NCBI RefSeq assembly: GCF_000219625.1
Contig: NC_018217.1
Coordinates: forward strand, 1,798,001 to 1,862,000
Source: Zymoseptoria tritici IPO323
Lineage: Eukaryota > Ascomycota > Dothideomycetes > Mycosphaerellales > Mycosphaerellaceae
DNA length: 64,000 nucleotides
Direction of reading: 5' to 3'
The position numbers and the translations under genes are program-made. Under the pieces are notes generated by a model that saw only the letters and a list, made by a program, of their open reading frames with translations, was not told the origin of the DNA and did no database searches. The stretch's first letter is position 1. Every line of letters starts with the position of its first letter. Below, piece after piece: positions 63,003-64,000 of the stretch.

Positions 63003-63562
63003 CAATCGGGCCACATCAACAAAAGGATGACAGGGAGTGGACATCCATGAGAGTGCTCTCCCAATGGCGAAGTTGCCGCGGAAAGCTTCCTGACAGCGGC
63101 GGTGCTCAGAAACTCGTAGGACGGGCCGAACGACGGGCCGGAAGGGCTGAAAATACATCTTCTCCGGAACGCGAGAAATATGAAGCCGACGGACATGGGG
63201 CAAAGCTGGACATTGGATCTTTTCTGGGAAAGGCGAAAGACCGAAGCCCAGAGCATAACTTCAAAGGTTCGTAACTCGTGGCGGACAAGGTCATATCCTC
63301 GTCTTGCTTTCCTTCGCCTCACCATCCCCGTCGGCCACGTTGCTGCCGTTCGACGTCGATCGCTGTCTGCTCCCGCCATTCGCACGATTCACGTGGACAT
63401 ATCTGCCTCTAGCGCGGCGGCCACGAGTCTGCTCCTTCCGCATCGAGTGCTCGCTTTCGCCTCCCTCCTGAAGCCCCTCCAGCTTTGGGCAGTGTCGCCG
63501 ATCATTCGCTTCGGATTGCTTCGACCGACATAAATTCCACTCCTCCCCGACGACTTGTCAAC
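63003..63562. promoter_or_regulatory. Divergent promoter region of the mitochondrial protein and AFG2-like genes
   Basis: 560 bp between start codons; no defined motif recognised. Confidence 0.45.
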
Positions 63563-64000
63563 ATGACCGCAACCAACAATTCCACTTCAGCTCCTCCTTC
63601 CACCGCTGCATCTTCTTCTCCCTCATCTCCTCGCAAGATCAGCAAGGCCAGCACCGCCATGCCGGCTGCCACGAATTTGCACGTGGTAGTGCGACTGCTT
63701 CCTTCCAATGGTCTGGAAGGTGCTTTCCGTGTTCATGTCCAACCGGAGTCCCTGGACCAGGCCTCACTCAAACTTGGTGAAGTGTGCGAGATTGTCGCCG
63801 AGGACGGTTGCCTGGGCTATGGCATCGCGTGGAGAGCCGACGACCGAATGGGCAACCGGCCAAAGAATCGACCCATCAAGATGACAGAGACGATCCGTAC
63901 CGCGTTTGGTTTTCAGGAAGGATCACGTGTGACGATTGCTCGGACGGACATCCAGATCTGGCCCGCGGATCGGATAGTTCTGACTGATATCACGCCGAAG
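63563..64000 (+). CDS. AFG2: AFG2/Drg1-like AAA ATPase, N-terminal fragment (cut by window end)
   Basis: The frame is open for 146 codons from the ATG to the window end without a stop. A Ser/Thr/Pro/Ala-rich head of about 35 residues is followed by a double-psi-barrel-like N-domain: LHVVVRLLPS, SLDQASLKLGEVCEIV, GYGIAWRADDRMGN, RPIKMTETIRTAFGFQEGSRV and DIQIWPADRIVLTDI. This arrangement is that of the N-domain in Cdc48-related AAA ATPases and fits Afg2/Drg1 (SPATA5), which releases shuttling factors from pre-60S ribosomes in the cytoplasm. The Walker motifs lie beyond the window, so another type-II AAA protein cannot be excluded. Confidence 0.6.
   Translation, partial: MTATNNSTSAPPSTAASSSPSSPRKISKASTAMPAATNLHVVVRLLPSNGLEGAFRVHVQPESLDQASLKLGEVCEIVAEDGCLGYGIAWRADDRMGNRPKNRPIKMTETIRTAFGFQEGSRVTIARTDIQIWPADRIVLTDITPK

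Noticed and set aside
63003..63203. N-terminal extension of the mitochondrial protein
   Set aside because: The ATG at 63002 gives a better transit peptide; the extension has no recognisable property and would use up the divergent promoter.

Overview
This 64 kb window is nuclear DNA from a filamentous ascomycete fungus, most likely a dothideomycete (order-level placement is a guess). Supporting signs are short GT-AG introns of about 50-65 nt, GC-rich third codon positions, and a gene set typical of filamentous ascomycetes: KapC-type bZIP, PTH11-like rhodopsin-domain protein, DUF3455 secreted protein, Tri12-type MFS pump, VPS3, COY1, BRF1, RAD26 and ETF-QO. No bacterial operons, CRISPR array, rRNA or convincing tRNA was seen. 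All exon boundaries below were read by eye from splice signals and frame continuity.

Region 1 (0-9 kb) looks accessory. It holds an SRPBCC/START-like protein, a Ser/Ala/Gly-rich repeat protein built from duplicated exons, a multi-exon MFS efflux pump with one doubtful exon, a DUF3455 secreted protein and a candidate small cysteine-rich secreted protein. Region 2 (9-22 kb) is core cell biology: Golgi CASP/COY1, CORVET subunit VPS3, a large disordered protein, CENP-X/MHF2 and a GTPBP1-type GTPase. Region 3 (22-28 kb) carries a decayed tyrosine-recombinase gene (mobile-element fossil) followed by a secreted type-B carboxylesterase in gene-poor sequence. Region 4 (28-37 kb) has a PTH11-like receptor, a membrane-anchored arylsulfotransferase-family protein and an eight-exon IlvD/EDD-family Fe-S dehydratase.

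Region 5 (37-64 kb) is mostly housekeeping: KapC-like bZIP, RAD26/CSB, a RING-CH E3 ligase, a small unknown protein, mitochondrial ETF-QO, an SR-type splicing factor, a small single-pass membrane protein, BRF1, DAHP synthase (ARO4 type), GOT1, an unknown mitochondrial protein, and the start of an AFG2-like AAA ATPase cut by the window edge.

Several neighbours are head-to-head across short shared promoters (COY1/VPS3, CENP-X/GTPBP1, RAD26/RING-CH, ETF-QO/SR protein, the mitochondrial protein/AFG2). No metabolic gene cluster is evident. The most unusual items are a 6-nt microexon in the SR protein, the recombinase fossil whose three in-frame stops all fit C-to-T change of Gln codons, the near-identical duplicated exon in the Ser-rich gene, a GC-AG intron plus a frame-breaking apparent intron in the MFS gene, and a 10-cysteine small ORF.
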